Made by a program: the position numbers and the translations under genes. 64,000 nt of DNA from Rhizobium acidisoli (GTDB taxonomy: Bacteria; Pseudomonadota; Alphaproteobacteria; Rhizobiales; Rhizobiaceae): the NCBI RefSeq assembly GCF_002531755.2, contig NZ_CP034998.1:3162001-3226000 (forward strand), written 5' to 3'. This document shows, piece after piece, positions 54,287 to 63,634 of this stretch. The notes under the pieces were generated by a model. The model was not told where the DNA came from, did no database searches, and saw only the letters and a program-made list of their open reading frames with translations. Position 1 is the stretch's first letter; every line of letters begins with the position of its first letter.

Positions 54287-56113
54287 TCACCGGGCCGTTC
54301 CGCCGATCACCGTCTTCTGCTTTTCGATCCCGCTCGCCATGGGTGAGAAAAGACGAGCTGTCTCGCCCGCCGGTGCGGGATAACCAAACGCGTAACCCTG
54401 CAGACCATCGCAGCCGAGTTGCGCCAGCACGACGGCATGTGCCTCGGTCTCGATGCCCTCGGCGATCACCTCGACATCAAGCGCCTTGGCGATTTCCACG
54501 ATCGAACCCACCACGCGCCGCTGCTCGGCGGAGCTGACGACTTCGGCGATGAGCTGCCGGTCGATCTTCAGCCGTTTCGGCCGCAGCTTGACGAGACCGA
54601 TGAGCGAGGCATGGCCGGATCCGAAATCATCGATCTCGATGTCGATGCCCATTTGTTTGATATCGCCGATATGGTCGAGCAGTTTTTCGTCGCTGTCGTC
54701 GAGAAAAATGGTCTCGACCAGTTCGAACACGATCACGCCGGGCGGAATGTCGAGTTTCCTCAGCTTGCCGAGCAATGTCGGATCGGCAAGCCGCGACGCC
54801 GAGATATTGACCGCAATGCGCGGAACCGCAAGTCCCTGCAACAGCCAGAACAGCCGGTCTTCAAGAACGTTTTTGAGGATCGCCGCATCGATCTCCGCCG
54901 CAAGCCCATGCTCGTCGGCGATCTTCAGGAATATTCCCGGGGCGAGCACGCCCTTCTCCGGATGTTTCCAGCGCGCCAGGGCCTCGAAGCCGATGACTTC
55001 CCGCGTCCGGGCATCGAGCTGCACCTGATAATAAGGAACGATTTCGCCGCGCTCCAGCCCGAGCTTCAGCTCTTCGGCGAGGCGACGCTTGGCGCGCAGA
55101 TCCTCCTGCAGTTGCCGGGTGAAGAATTCGACGCGGTTGCGCCCGAGCTTCTTGGCCTGGTAGAGCGCCAGATCGGATTCGGCAAGCAGGCTGCGCGCCC
55201 GCCGGTCGCCGCTCCAGGAAACGCCGATCGAGGCGCCGGATTGAAGCATCTCCTGGCCGAAGCGGATCTTCTTCCGCAGCCGGCGCTGAAGGTCGTCGGT
55301 AATGAGTTTCAATTCGGCCAGATCGCTGAAATTGACCAGCACGATGACGAATTCGTCGCCGCCGACGCGGGCGACCATGCCATTTGCGGGGATGGCGGCG
55401 GTGATGCGAAGGGCTGCCGCCCTCAGAACCGCGTCGCCTGCGGCATGACCGTGACTGTCGTTGATCTGCTTGAACTGGTCGAGGTCGAGATGCAGGACGC
55501 CAAGCGTGGTGATGCTCCTGTCGGCCGGCAGCTCGGCGAGCCGCTTGTCGAGAAGACGCCGGTTCGGCAGGCCGGTGAGATAGTCGTGATCGGCGACATG
55601 CTCGATGCGCGCATTGCTTTCCTCGAGCGCCAGCGCCCTCGCCTCGGCCACCATCTTCTGGCCGGCGAGTTCAGCGTTGAGCAGGACGTCGGCGGTCACA
55701 TCCCATTCGGCGCCGATGAAGGAGGGCAGCCCCTCCGCATCCACGTAGAAATGTGCGCGTGACCGCAGATGGCGGATTTCGCCGCTCGGCAGCACGATCC
55801 GAAATTGCGAATTATAGGCGCCCCGGGTGGCGATCGCCTGGTCGAAGTCGTATTCGGCTTGCTCGCGGTCGTCGGGATGGATCGCATTCGACCATAACCA
55901 TGCCGGCACTTCCCGGCATGTCTCGCCGGTTTCGTAGAGACGGTGCATCTGCGCATCCCACAAGATCCCGCTCGTTGCGATGCTGTGCTCCCAGACACCG
56001 ATCCGGGATGCATCGAGAGCGAGTTCGAGCCGGCGCAGAAGATCCTGAAACTCTTGTTCGGATCGTGTGGGTCTGTTTTCTGGCAACGCGGTCTCAGCCT
56101 TAGAAGCTTCCAT
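54287..56113 (-). CDS. PAS-GGDEF-EAL cyclic di-GMP protein
   Basis: A 608-residue cytoplasmic protein. PAS/PAC region at residues 25-145 (LELALDASRIGVWEHSIATS, FRIVLPSGEIRHLRSRAHFY). GGDEF domain at 170-330 with MVARVGGDEFVIVLVN and LHLDLDQFKQINDSHGHAAG. EAL domain at 345-595 with GFEALARWKHPEKGVLAPG, NISASRL, FELVETIFLDDSDE, IDDFGSGHASL, LKIDRQLI and VIAEGIETEA: every residue needed for phosphodiesterase activity appears, so both activities are possible. No membrane helices, so the PAS domain senses something in the cytoplasm. It is a single gene. Confidence 0.95.
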   Translation of the reverse strand: MEASKAETALPENRPTRSEQEFQDLLRRLELALDASRIGVWEHSIATSGILWDAQMHRLYETGETCREVPAWLWSNAIHPDDREQAEYDFDQAIATRGAYNSQFRIVLPSGEIRHLRSRAHFYVDAEGLPSFIGAEWDVTADVLLNAELAGQKMVAEARALALEESNARIEHVADHDYLTGLPNRRLLDKRLAELPADRSITTLGVLHLDLDQFKQINDSHGHAAGDAVLRAAALRITAAIPANGMVARVGGDEFVIVLVNFSDLAELKLITDDLQRRLRKKIRFGQEMLQSGASIGVSWSGDRRARSLLAESDLALYQAKKLGRNRVEFFTRQLQEDLRAKRRLAEELKLGLERGEIVPYYQVQLDARTREVIGFEALARWKHPEKGVLAPGIFLKIADEHGLAAEIDAAILKNVLEDRLFWLLQGLAVPRIAVNISASRLADPTLLGKLRKLDIPPGVIVFELVETIFLDDSDEKLLDHIGDIKQMGIDIEIDDFGSGHASLIGLVKLRPKRLKIDRQLIAEVVSSAEQRRVVGSIVEIAKALDVEVIAEGIETEAHAVVLAQLGCDGLQGYAFGYPAPAGETARLFSPMASGIEKQKTVIGGTAR

Positions 56114-56245
56114 AATTGCAATATGGTCTCAGGCCGGCATTAATGAAGCCTTGTTCCGATGATCGAACTAGTCACTAGGTGAACTGTCCGTTACGACTTT
56201 CCCCTTTTGGATCAAAGGACTTGCAGTCCGTAAACACAGTTGAGA

Positions 56246-58030
56246 TCAGTGGTTGTGGCGCGGCGGGTTTTTGGCAATCCCGCGGAATTCCGCCGCCCCT
56301 TCCAGAACCGCGCCGTCCGACAGTTGCGTGACCGAGCGGCGGTAGATCTGCTGCCACGGCGTCGCATCCGGCGGCACCGGCGGAATACCGTCGCCCTTGC
56401 GCCGTTCGATCTCGGTCTCGTCGACCAGCATGTCGCAACGGCCATGGTTGAAGTCAATGCGGATGATATCGCCGCTGCGAAGCCAGGCAAGGCCGCCGCC
56501 GGCCGCACTCTCCGGCGAGGCGTTGAGGATCGACGGGCTGTCTGCCGTGCCCGACTGGCGGCCGTCACCGATCGTCGGCAGGCTGCTGATGCCGCGCTTC
56601 AGAAGATGGTCGGGCGGCTGCATATTGACGACCTCTGCCGAACCCGGCCAGCCGAGCGGCCCGGCGCCGCGGATGACCAGAATGGTATTCTCATCGATGC
56701 CGAGGGCGGGATCGTTGATGCGCTTGTGATAATCTTCCGACCCGTCGAAGACAACCGCCTTGCCTTCGAAGACGCCCTCCCGCCCGGTCTCCTGAAGGTA
56801 GCGCCGGCGAAAATCCTCCGAGACTACGCTCATCTTCATGATGGCGAAATCGAAGAGATTGCCCTTGAGAACGAGAAAGCCCGCCCGCTCCTTCAGCGGC
56901 TCGCCGAATGGCCGGATAACTTCGCGGTCGCTGGCTTCCTTGCCCTGCAGGTTCTCGGCCATCGTCCTGCCCGTCACCGTATGACAGTCGCCATCGAGCT
57001 TTCCGGCCTGCAGCAGCTCCCACATGATCGCCGGCGTACCACCGGCGCGGTGGAAACGCTCGCCGAGATAGGCGCCGGCCGGCTGGACGTTTGCGAGCAG
57101 CGGGATATCGAAGCCGTGCACCTGCCAGTCGTCGGGATGAAGCTCGACGCCGGCATGCTTGGCCATCGCCGCCAGATGCGGCTGCGCGTTGGTCGAACCG
57201 CCGATCGCCGAATTGGTGCGGATGGCATTGAGGAAGGCCGCGCGCGTCAGGATATCCGACGGCTTCAGATCCTCGAAGACGATCTCGACGGCACGCCGCC
57301 CCGTGCGGTAGGCCATCTGGCCGCGCTCGCGGTAGGCAGCCGGAATGGCGCCGCATCCGGTCAGCGACAGACCGAGCGCCTCGGCGAGCGCATTCATCGT
57401 CGAGGCCGTGCCCATCGTATTGCAGTGGCCGACGGAGGGCGCTGAGTCGAGCGCTGCCTGCAGGAATTCCTCGCGGTCGATCTCGCCTGCCGCATATTTC
57501 CGCCGCATCCGCCAGATCACCGTGCCGGAACCCGCCAGCTCTCCCTCATGCCAGCCGTCGAGCATCGGGCCGCCGGAGAGCACGATCGCCGGAATATCGA
57601 CCGTCGACGCCGCCATGATCGCCGACGGCGTGGTCTTGTCGCAGCCGGTCGTCAGCACGACGCCGTCGAGCGGATAGCCATAGAGGATTTCAACGAGGCC
57701 GAGATAGGCAAGATTGCGGTCGAGTGCCGCCGTCGGGCGCTTGCAGTTCTCGAAGATCGGATGTGTCGGAAATTCGATCGGAATGCCGCCGGCATCGCGA
57801 ATGCCGTCGCGCACGCGCTTGGCAAGCTCGACATGCACCCTGTTGCAAGGCGTAAGATCGCTGCCGCTCTGGGCAATCCCGATGATGGGCTTGCCGGAGC
57901 GCAGCTCTTCCGGCGTGATGCCGTAATTCATGAAACGCTCGAGATAGAGCGCTGCCATGTCGATATGGTCGGGATTGTCGAACCAATCCTGCGACCGCAG
58001 GCGCCGCTTCGGAAGATGGCTGTCGGTCAC
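56246..58030 (-). CDS. xylD: D-xylonate dehydratase-like IlvD/Edd family enzyme
   Basis: A 594-residue [2Fe-2S] dehydratase. Its start KRRLRSQDWFDNPDHIDMAA and the segments RFMNYGITPEELRSGKPIIG, NCKRPTAALDRNLAYLGLVE, VLTTGCDKTTPSAIMAAST, SVGHCNTMGTASTMNALAEA, EVVNMQPPDHLLKRGISSLP and the end KNPPRHNH match, as I recall it, the D-xylonate dehydratase XylD of Caulobacter crescentus very closely. Cys in PCNR, TGCDKT and GHCNT are the cluster ligands. It should convert D-xylonate (or L-arabinonate) to the 2-keto-3-deoxy acid. Its ATG overlaps the stop of the upstream dehydrogenase gene by four bases. Confidence 0.87.
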   Translation of the reverse strand: MTDSHLPKRRLRSQDWFDNPDHIDMAALYLERFMNYGITPEELRSGKPIIGIAQSGSDLTPCNRVHVELAKRVRDGIRDAGGIPIEFPTHPIFENCKRPTAALDRNLAYLGLVEILYGYPLDGVVLTTGCDKTTPSAIMAASTVDIPAIVLSGGPMLDGWHEGELAGSGTVIWRMRRKYAAGEIDREEFLQAALDSAPSVGHCNTMGTASTMNALAEALGLSLTGCGAIPAAYRERGQMAYRTGRRAVEIVFEDLKPSDILTRAAFLNAIRTNSAIGGSTNAQPHLAAMAKHAGVELHPDDWQVHGFDIPLLANVQPAGAYLGERFHRAGGTPAIMWELLQAGKLDGDCHTVTGRTMAENLQGKEASDREVIRPFGEPLKERAGFLVLKGNLFDFAIMKMSVVSEDFRRRYLQETGREGVFEGKAVVFDGSEDYHKRINDPALGIDENTILVIRGAGPLGWPGSAEVVNMQPPDHLLKRGISSLPTIGDGRQSGTADSPSILNASPESAAGGGLAWLRSGDIIRIDFNHGRCDMLVDETEIERRKGDGIPPVPPDATPWQQIYRRSVTQLSDGAVLEGAAEFRGIAKNPPRHNH

Positions 58031-58938
58031 CTTTTGCCTCCGGGCAGGGCATTCTTCTCTTCGAGATGCAGGAGCAGGCCGCTATGATCCTTTTCACCAT
58101 TGCCATTTGCAACGAATTCGGTGAATTCGGCGTGTACCGTCGCAGTCAGGGGCAGCGTCAGCGACAGGGCGTTGGCGGTCTCCATGGCGGCGTTCAGATC
58201 CTTCAGCTGGTTGCTGGACGAACCGCCTGGGGTAAACTGCCGCTCGACCATGCGTTTGCCGTGGAGGTCAAGGATACGGCTCTCGGCAAAGCCGCCGCGA
58301 ATGGCGTCGCGGAAGGCTGCCGGCGAGCCGCCGCCGGCTGAAATCAGCATCATCGCTTCGGCGACGGCGCCGATCGTCACCGCGACGATCTGCTGGTTGG
58401 CAAGCTTGGCAAGCTGGCCCGCTCCGCTTGGGCCGACGCGGGTCACGCGCCCCATCGGCGCAAAGACATCTGCAAGCGCGTCGATCACATCCTCTTCGCC
58501 GCCCGCCATGATGGCGAGCGTACCGGCATCAGCTCCGACGACGCCGCCGGAAACCGGCGCATCGACATGAGCGATGCCGCGTTCGGCAAGCCTGGCAGCA
58601 TGGTCGCGGGCAAAATGCGGGGCGATCGAACTCATATCGATCACGGTGCCCCCCGATGTCATCGCATCGGCCGCTCCCCGGTCGAACAGCACGTCCTTCA
58701 CCGCCTCGGCATTGGTGAGCATGGTGATGACGACGTCGGCGCCCGAAACGGCATCCGCGGGTGTCTCCGCACAGATCGCGCCGTCTTGCGCCAGCGCCTC
58801 GGCCTTGCTGCGATCGCGATTCCAGACTGTGACAGCAAAGCCCGCGCCGAGCAGCCGGCGAGCCATCGGTGCGCCCATCAGCCCGGTGCCGAGAAAGGCG
58901 ATCCGCCTGCCGTCATGACCTCTGCTCGAACCTATCAT
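58027..58938 (-). CDS. NAD(P)-dependent beta-hydroxyacid dehydrogenase (HIBADH family)
   Basis: A 303-residue oxidoreductase. Rossmann motif IAFLGTGLMGAPMARRLLGA, the substrate loop VDAPVSGGVVGADAGTLAIM, NQQIVAVTIGAVAEAMML with the Lys-x4-Asn active site in AKLANQQI, and the C-terminal EKDHSGLLLHLEEKN. It belongs to the 3-hydroxyisobutyrate / tartronate semialdehyde reductase group; the exact substrate is unknown. GGGAGGA lies four bases before ATG at 58938. It is coupled to the xylD-like gene (ATGA overlap), which hints at a role in sugar-acid breakdown. Confidence 0.88.
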   Translation of the reverse strand: MIGSSRGHDGRRIAFLGTGLMGAPMARRLLGAGFAVTVWNRDRSKAEALAQDGAICAETPADAVSGADVVITMLTNAEAVKDVLFDRGAADAMTSGGTVIDMSSIAPHFARDHAARLAERGIAHVDAPVSGGVVGADAGTLAIMAGGEEDVIDALADVFAPMGRVTRVGPSGAGQLAKLANQQIVAVTIGAVAEAMMLISAGGGSPAAFRDAIRGGFAESRILDLHGKRMVERQFTPGGSSSNQLKDLNAAMETANALSLTLPLTATVHAEFTEFVANGNGEKDHSGLLLHLEEKNALPGGKR

Positions 58939-59016
58939 TCAGTCCTCCCAACTGTTGTTCGTCTTTGATAACCCCCTCACCCATCGTTGCAACCGTTTTG
59001 ATGACGCATCGGCCTG

Positions 59017-59051
59017 AAAACGATACGGGCGAGAACCGAAGTTCCCGCCCG
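59017..59051 (-). terminator. Terminator of the second RND operon
   Basis: Eleven-pair hairpin (one G-U on the minus RNA) CGGGCGGGAAC / GTTCTCGCCCG with a TTCG-type loop, followed on the minus strand by TATCGTTTT, 30 bases after the pump stop. Confidence 0.75.
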
Positions 59052-59081
59052 ATTTACTCGACAAAGGAAGGTTGAATTCCG

Positions 59082-62000
59082 TTATTCCGCCGCGAGCCGG
59101 ATGACCTCCGCTTCTTCCTCCTTGTGTTCGTCCGGCTTGTGCTGGACGAGCGGGCGGTTGCCCGTCAGCCGCCGCAGCAGCACGTAGAAGACAGGCGTCA
59201 TGAAGATGCCGAAGAAGGTCACGCCGATCATGCCCGAGAACACCGCAACACCCATCGCCGCGCGCATTTCCGCGCCGGCGCCAGTGGAGACGACGAGCGG
59301 CACGACACCCATGATGAAGGCGAGCGAAGTCATCAGGATCGGGCGAAGACGAAGGCGGCTGGCCTCGATTGCGGCCTCCCGCGGCGTCCTGCCCTCGAAC
59401 TCCAGTTCGCGGGCGAATTCCACGATCAGGATCGCGTTCTTCGCCGATAGTCCGACAAGCACCACAAGACCGATCTGGGTGAAGATATTGTTGTCTCCAC
59501 CGGTGAGCCAGACGCCTGTCAGCGCGGCCAGCACACCCATCGGCACGATCATGATGATCGCAAGCGGCAGCGTCAGGCTTTCATACTGGGCGGCCAGCAC
59601 CAGGAAGACGAGCAACAGCGCCAATGGGAAGACGACGACGCTCGAATTGCCGGCAAGGATCTGCTGATAGGTCAGATCCGTCCATTCGAAGTCGATGCCT
59701 GCAGGCAGGGTCTCGTGAAGGATTTTCTCGATCGCCGCCTGTGCCTGGCCGGACGAGAAGCCCGGTGCCGGACCGCCGTTGATATCGGCAGCGAGGAAGC
59801 CGTTGTAGCGGTTCGCACGCTCCGGGCCGGTGCTCGGCTCCACTTTCAGCAGGGCCGAAAGCGGGATCATCTGACCCGATGCCGAACGGACTTTCAGCTG
59901 GCCGATATCTTCCGGCTGAGCGCGGAATTTCGCATCGGCCTGCACGCGGACGCTGTAGGTGCGGCCGAAGGCGTTGAAGTCGTTCACATAGAGCGAACCG
60001 AGGTAGATCTGCAGCGTCTGGAAGACGTCGGTGACGGAGACCCCGAGCTGCTCGGCCTTGGCGCGGTCGAGATCGGCATAGAGCTGCGGCACGTTGATCT
60101 GAAAGCTGGAGAACAGCCCGGCAAGCTCAGGCGTCTGATAGGCCTTGGCAAGCACCGCCTTTGTCGCCTCGTCGAGCGCCTCGTTGCCCAAGCCGGCACG
60201 ATCCTCGATCTGCAGCTTGAAACCACCCGTCGTGCCGAGACCGTTGACCGGCGGCGGCGGGAACATGGCGATGAAGGCATCCTGGATGGCGCCGAACTTC
60301 TGGTTCAGCGCCATGGCGATGGCCCCGCCCGAAAGATCCGGCGTCTTGCGCTCCTCGAAGTCCTTCAGCGTCACGAAGACGATGCCGGCATTGGACGAGT
60401 TGGTGAAGCCGTTGATCGACAGTCCGGGGAAGGCGATCGCATTGGCGACGCCCGGCTGGGCGAGCGCAATGTCGGTCATGCGCTTGATCACATCTTCCGT
60501 GCGGTCGAGGCTTGCGGCATCCGGCAGCTGGGCAAAGCCGATCAGGTACTGCTTGTCCTGAGACGGCACGAAGCCGCCGGGGACCGTGCTGAACAGGCTG
60601 TAGGTCGCACCGACGAGCGCCAGATAGATCACCATGACGATGCTCTTGCGCGACAGCAATCCGCCCACGCCCTTGCCGTAGGCATTCGAGCCGGCGCCGA
60701 AGACACGGTTGAAACCGCGGAAGAACCAGCCGAAGATGGCATCCATGAACCGCGTCAGCCAGTCTTTCGGCTGATGATGACCCTTCAGCAGAAGGGCTGC
60801 GAGCGCCGGGGACAGGGTGAGCGAGTTGAAGGCCGAGATGACGGTCGAGATCGCGATCGTCAGTGCGAACTGGCGATAGAACTGACCGGACAGGCCGGAG
60901 ATGAAGGCGAGCGGCACGAAGACCGCGACGAGGACCAGCGCGATCGCGATGATCGGACCGGAGACTTCCTTCATCGCCTTGTAGGTGGCGGCCCGCGGCG
61001 ACAGCCCCTGTTCGATATTGCGCTCGACGTTTTCGACCACCACGATCGCGTCGTCGACGACGATACCGATCGCCAGCACCAGCCCGAACAGGCTAAGCGC
61101 GTTGATCGAGAAGCCGAAGACATACATCACCGCAAAGGTGCCGATGATCGAGACCGGAACCGCGATCAGCGGAATGATCGAGGCGCGCCATGTCTGCAGG
61201 AACAGGATGACGACCAGAACAACAAGCGCGATGGCTTCGAGCAGCGTGTCGATGACCTTCTCGATCGAGGCACGCACGAATTTCGTCGTATCGTAGACGA
61301 TCTCGTATTTGACCCCCTCCGGCATGGCGAGCTGCAGCTGATCCATGGTGGCGTGCACGTTGTCGGCGATTTCGATCGCATTCGAGCCGGGCGCCTGAAG
61401 CACGGCAACGGCGACGGCCGGCTTGCCGTCGAGCAGCGAGCGCAACGTATAGTCTGCGGCGCCGAGCTCGATGCGGGCAACGTCGCGAAGGCGGGTAATC
61501 TCGCCACTGGCGCCCGTCTTGACGATGATATTACCGAACTCCTCGGGCGTGCGCAGGCGGCCCTGGGCATTGACGTTGAGCTGCAGATCTACACCCGGTT
61601 GGCTCGGCGATGCACCGATGATGCCGGCCGCGGCCTGGACGTTCTGGGAACTGATGGCGTTGCTGATGTCGCTCGCGGCGAGATCATGCTCGGCCGCCTT
61701 CTGGGGGTCGATCCAGACACGCATCGAATAATCGCCGGCGCCAAAGACCTGCACCTGACCGACGCCGGCGATGCGGGCAAGCCGATCCTTGATATTCAGC
61801 GTCGCATAGTTGCGGAGATAGGTAATGTCGTGATTGTCGCCGTCGGAGACGAGGTTGACGACCATGATGAAGTTGGGCGAACTCTTGACCGTGGTGATCC
61901 CCAGCGAGCGGACTTCCGCCGGCAGCCTTGGTTCGGCCTGCGAAACGCGGTTCTGCACCAGCTGCTGCGCCTTGTCGGGGTCGGTGCCGAGCTTGAAGGT

Positions 62001-62282
62001 GACGGTCACGTTGAGCACGCCGTCCGACGTCGCCTGGCTCGACATGTAGAGCATGCCCTCGACACCGTTGATCTGCTCTTCGAGCGGTGTGGCCACCGTT
62101 TCGGCGATGACCGACGGGTTGGCGCCGGGATAGGTGGCGCGCACGACGATCGACGGCGGCACGACCTCCGGATATTCGGAAATCGGCAGCGCCCTGAGGC
62201 CGATCAGGCCGGCAACTACGATGAGGACCGAAAGAACGCCGGCGAAGACCGGCCGGTCGACAAAGAATCTGGAGATGTTCAT
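59082..62282 (-). CDS. RND multidrug pump, AcrB-type (HAE1)
   Basis: A 1066-residue pump. It begins MNISRFFVDRPVFAGVLSVL, typical of HAE1 pumps, and carries GLVLAIGIVVDDAIVVVENV (TM4 acids), VGLSAKNAILIVEFARELEF (TM10 lysine), a phenylalanine-rich porter region and the FPPPPVNGLGTTGGFKLQIE segment found in drug pumps. A short charged tail ends RLAAE. It resembles the Brucella BepG/BepE type more than the pump at 3959-7288. It follows its adaptor by 115 bases containing a short inverted repeat CCCTCCCCCGCGGGGGAGAG. Confidence 0.95.
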   Translation of the reverse strand: MNISRFFVDRPVFAGVLSVLIVVAGLIGLRALPISEYPEVVPPSIVVRATYPGANPSVIAETVATPLEEQINGVEGMLYMSSQATSDGVLNVTVTFKLGTDPDKAQQLVQNRVSQAEPRLPAEVRSLGITTVKSSPNFIMVVNLVSDGDNHDITYLRNYATLNIKDRLARIAGVGQVQVFGAGDYSMRVWIDPQKAAEHDLAASDISNAISSQNVQAAAGIIGASPSQPGVDLQLNVNAQGRLRTPEEFGNIIVKTGASGEITRLRDVARIELGAADYTLRSLLDGKPAVAVAVLQAPGSNAIEIADNVHATMDQLQLAMPEGVKYEIVYDTTKFVRASIEKVIDTLLEAIALVVLVVILFLQTWRASIIPLIAVPVSIIGTFAVMYVFGFSINALSLFGLVLAIGIVVDDAIVVVENVERNIEQGLSPRAATYKAMKEVSGPIIAIALVLVAVFVPLAFISGLSGQFYRQFALTIAISTVISAFNSLTLSPALAALLLKGHHQPKDWLTRFMDAIFGWFFRGFNRVFGAGSNAYGKGVGGLLSRKSIVMVIYLALVGATYSLFSTVPGGFVPSQDKQYLIGFAQLPDAASLDRTEDVIKRMTDIALAQPGVANAIAFPGLSINGFTNSSNAGIVFVTLKDFEERKTPDLSGGAIAMALNQKFGAIQDAFIAMFPPPPVNGLGTTGGFKLQIEDRAGLGNEALDEATKAVLAKAYQTPELAGLFSSFQINVPQLYADLDRAKAEQLGVSVTDVFQTLQIYLGSLYVNDFNAFGRTYSVRVQADAKFRAQPEDIGQLKVRSASGQMIPLSALLKVEPSTGPERANRYNGFLAADINGGPAPGFSSGQAQAAIEKILHETLPAGIDFEWTDLTYQQILAGNSSVVVFPLALLLVFLVLAAQYESLTLPLAIIMIVPMGVLAALTGVWLTGGDNNIFTQIGLVVLVGLSAKNAILIVEFARELEFEGRTPREAAIEASRLRLRPILMTSLAFIMGVVPLVVSTGAGAEMRAAMGVAVFSGMIGVTFFGIFMTPVFYVLLRRLTGNRPLVQHKPDEHKEEEAEVIRLAAE

Positions 62283-62397
62283 ATCAAAGCCCTCTCCGGG
62301 GTGAACATGGATGCAACGTCCCTCTCCGGCGGTTGGAGCCGCCGGCGGGTTATATCATTTCGGGTATTGGCCCTCCCCCGCGGGGGAGAGCGAAGAC

Positions 62398-63588
62398 TTA
62401 TTGAGCGGTCGCGACCTTCTCTTCCATCTGCGGTATGACGACCGCGCCCGGACGAATGCGCTGCAGGCCGTTGACGACGATCTTTTCGCCGGCGTTCAGG
62501 CCGCTTTCGACCACCCGCTGGCCGTCGGACAGCGTGCCGAGCTGGACTTGCCGGTAGGCAACCTTGTTTTCGGCATCGACGACGAAGACGAACTTCTTGT
62601 CCTGGTCGGTGCCGACGGCGCGGTCGCTGATGACGATCTTGTTCTCGGCCTTCGGCTGGCCCATGCGCACCCGCACGAACTGGCCGGGGATGAGACGACC
62701 GCCCGGATTGTCAAAGACGGCGCGCACGCCGATCGTGCCGCTTGCCGCATCGACCTCATTATCGATCAGCTGCAGCTTGCCTTTGATCGGCGTGCCGCTG
62801 TCGGCCAGCGTGCCGACCTCGACCGGGATCTGCTCGACCGGCGGCAGTGCGCTGTCGGTCTGCGGAAGCTCGGCAAGCGCACGTGTCACCATTTCTTCGC
62901 TGGCGTTGAAGCTCGCATAGATCGGATCGACCGACACGAGCGTCGTCAGCGCTGGCGAGGCCGAGCCGGCCGCAACCAGGTTACCGGCGGTCACCTCGAT
63001 CTTGCCGATGCGGCCGGAAACCGGCGCCCGCACCTCGGTATAGTCGAGATCGAGCTGGGCCGACTGCAATGCGGCCTGCGCCGAACGCAGCCCCGCCTGC
63101 GCCTCGGCCAGCGTGCTGTGGCGCTGATCGAGATCGCTCTGGGAGATGGTGCGGTTATCGGAAAGCCTGCGGCCGCGATCGAGCTCGGTCTGCGCCAGGC
63201 TGACTTTGGCTTCGGCCGAAGCCACCTGGCCCTCAGCCTGCGCCACGTTTGCCTGATAGGGAGCCGGGTCGACGGTGAAGAGCAGGTCGCCCTGCTTGAC
63301 CAGCGCCCCTTCGCGGAAGGCCACCGACAGGATGGCGCCGGCGACGCGGGAACGAACCTGGACACGGTCGACCGCTTCGAGACGGCCGGAGAAACTCTCC
63401 CAGGCCGTCACGTCGCGCGCCGCGACGACGGCAACCGTCACCGGCACGGCAGGCGGCTGCGCCGGAGCGGAAGCAGCCGTGGCGGTTGTGCTCATCGGCA
63501 ATTCGAAAAATAATGCGGCGCCTGAAACGGACGCAACAAGGCCCATGCCGGCGCCCAACAGGGCCCAGCGCTTACTTCTGGACGTCAT
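62398..63588 (-). CDS. RND efflux periplasmic adaptor
   Basis: A 396-residue adaptor. N-terminal membrane segment WALLGAGMGLVASVSGAAL, first lipoyl half WESFSGRLEAVDRVQVRSRV, helical hairpin QAEGQVASAEAKVSLAQTEL onwards, second lipoyl half DLDYTEVRAPVSGRIGKIEV, then beta-barrel (GTPIKGKLQLIDNEVDAASG) and the conserved RLIPGQFVRVRMG. Start ATG has AAGGAGAG upstream. With the pump downstream it forms an operon; there is no regulator next to it inside the window. Confidence 0.93.
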   Translation of the reverse strand: MTSRSKRWALLGAGMGLVASVSGAALFFELPMSTTATAASAPAQPPAVPVTVAVVAARDVTAWESFSGRLEAVDRVQVRSRVAGAILSVAFREGALVKQGDLLFTVDPAPYQANVAQAEGQVASAEAKVSLAQTELDRGRRLSDNRTISQSDLDQRHSTLAEAQAGLRSAQAALQSAQLDLDYTEVRAPVSGRIGKIEVTAGNLVAAGSASPALTTLVSVDPIYASFNASEEMVTRALAELPQTDSALPPVEQIPVEVGTLADSGTPIKGKLQLIDNEVDAASGTIGVRAVFDNPGGRLIPGQFVRVRMGQPKAENKIVISDRAVGTDQDKKFVFVVDAENKVAYRQVQLGTLSDGQRVVESGLNAGEKIVVNGLQRIRPGAVVIPQMEEKVATAQ

Positions 63589-63634
63589 CAGTACTCTCCT
63601 TGCGGCCCAAAGCCGCTGAAATATCAGATCATCT

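Noticed and set aside
59715-62438. A 907-codon open frame on the plus strand opposite the second RND pump
   Set aside because: Same reason; it follows the codon phase of the pump and has no recognisable domain.
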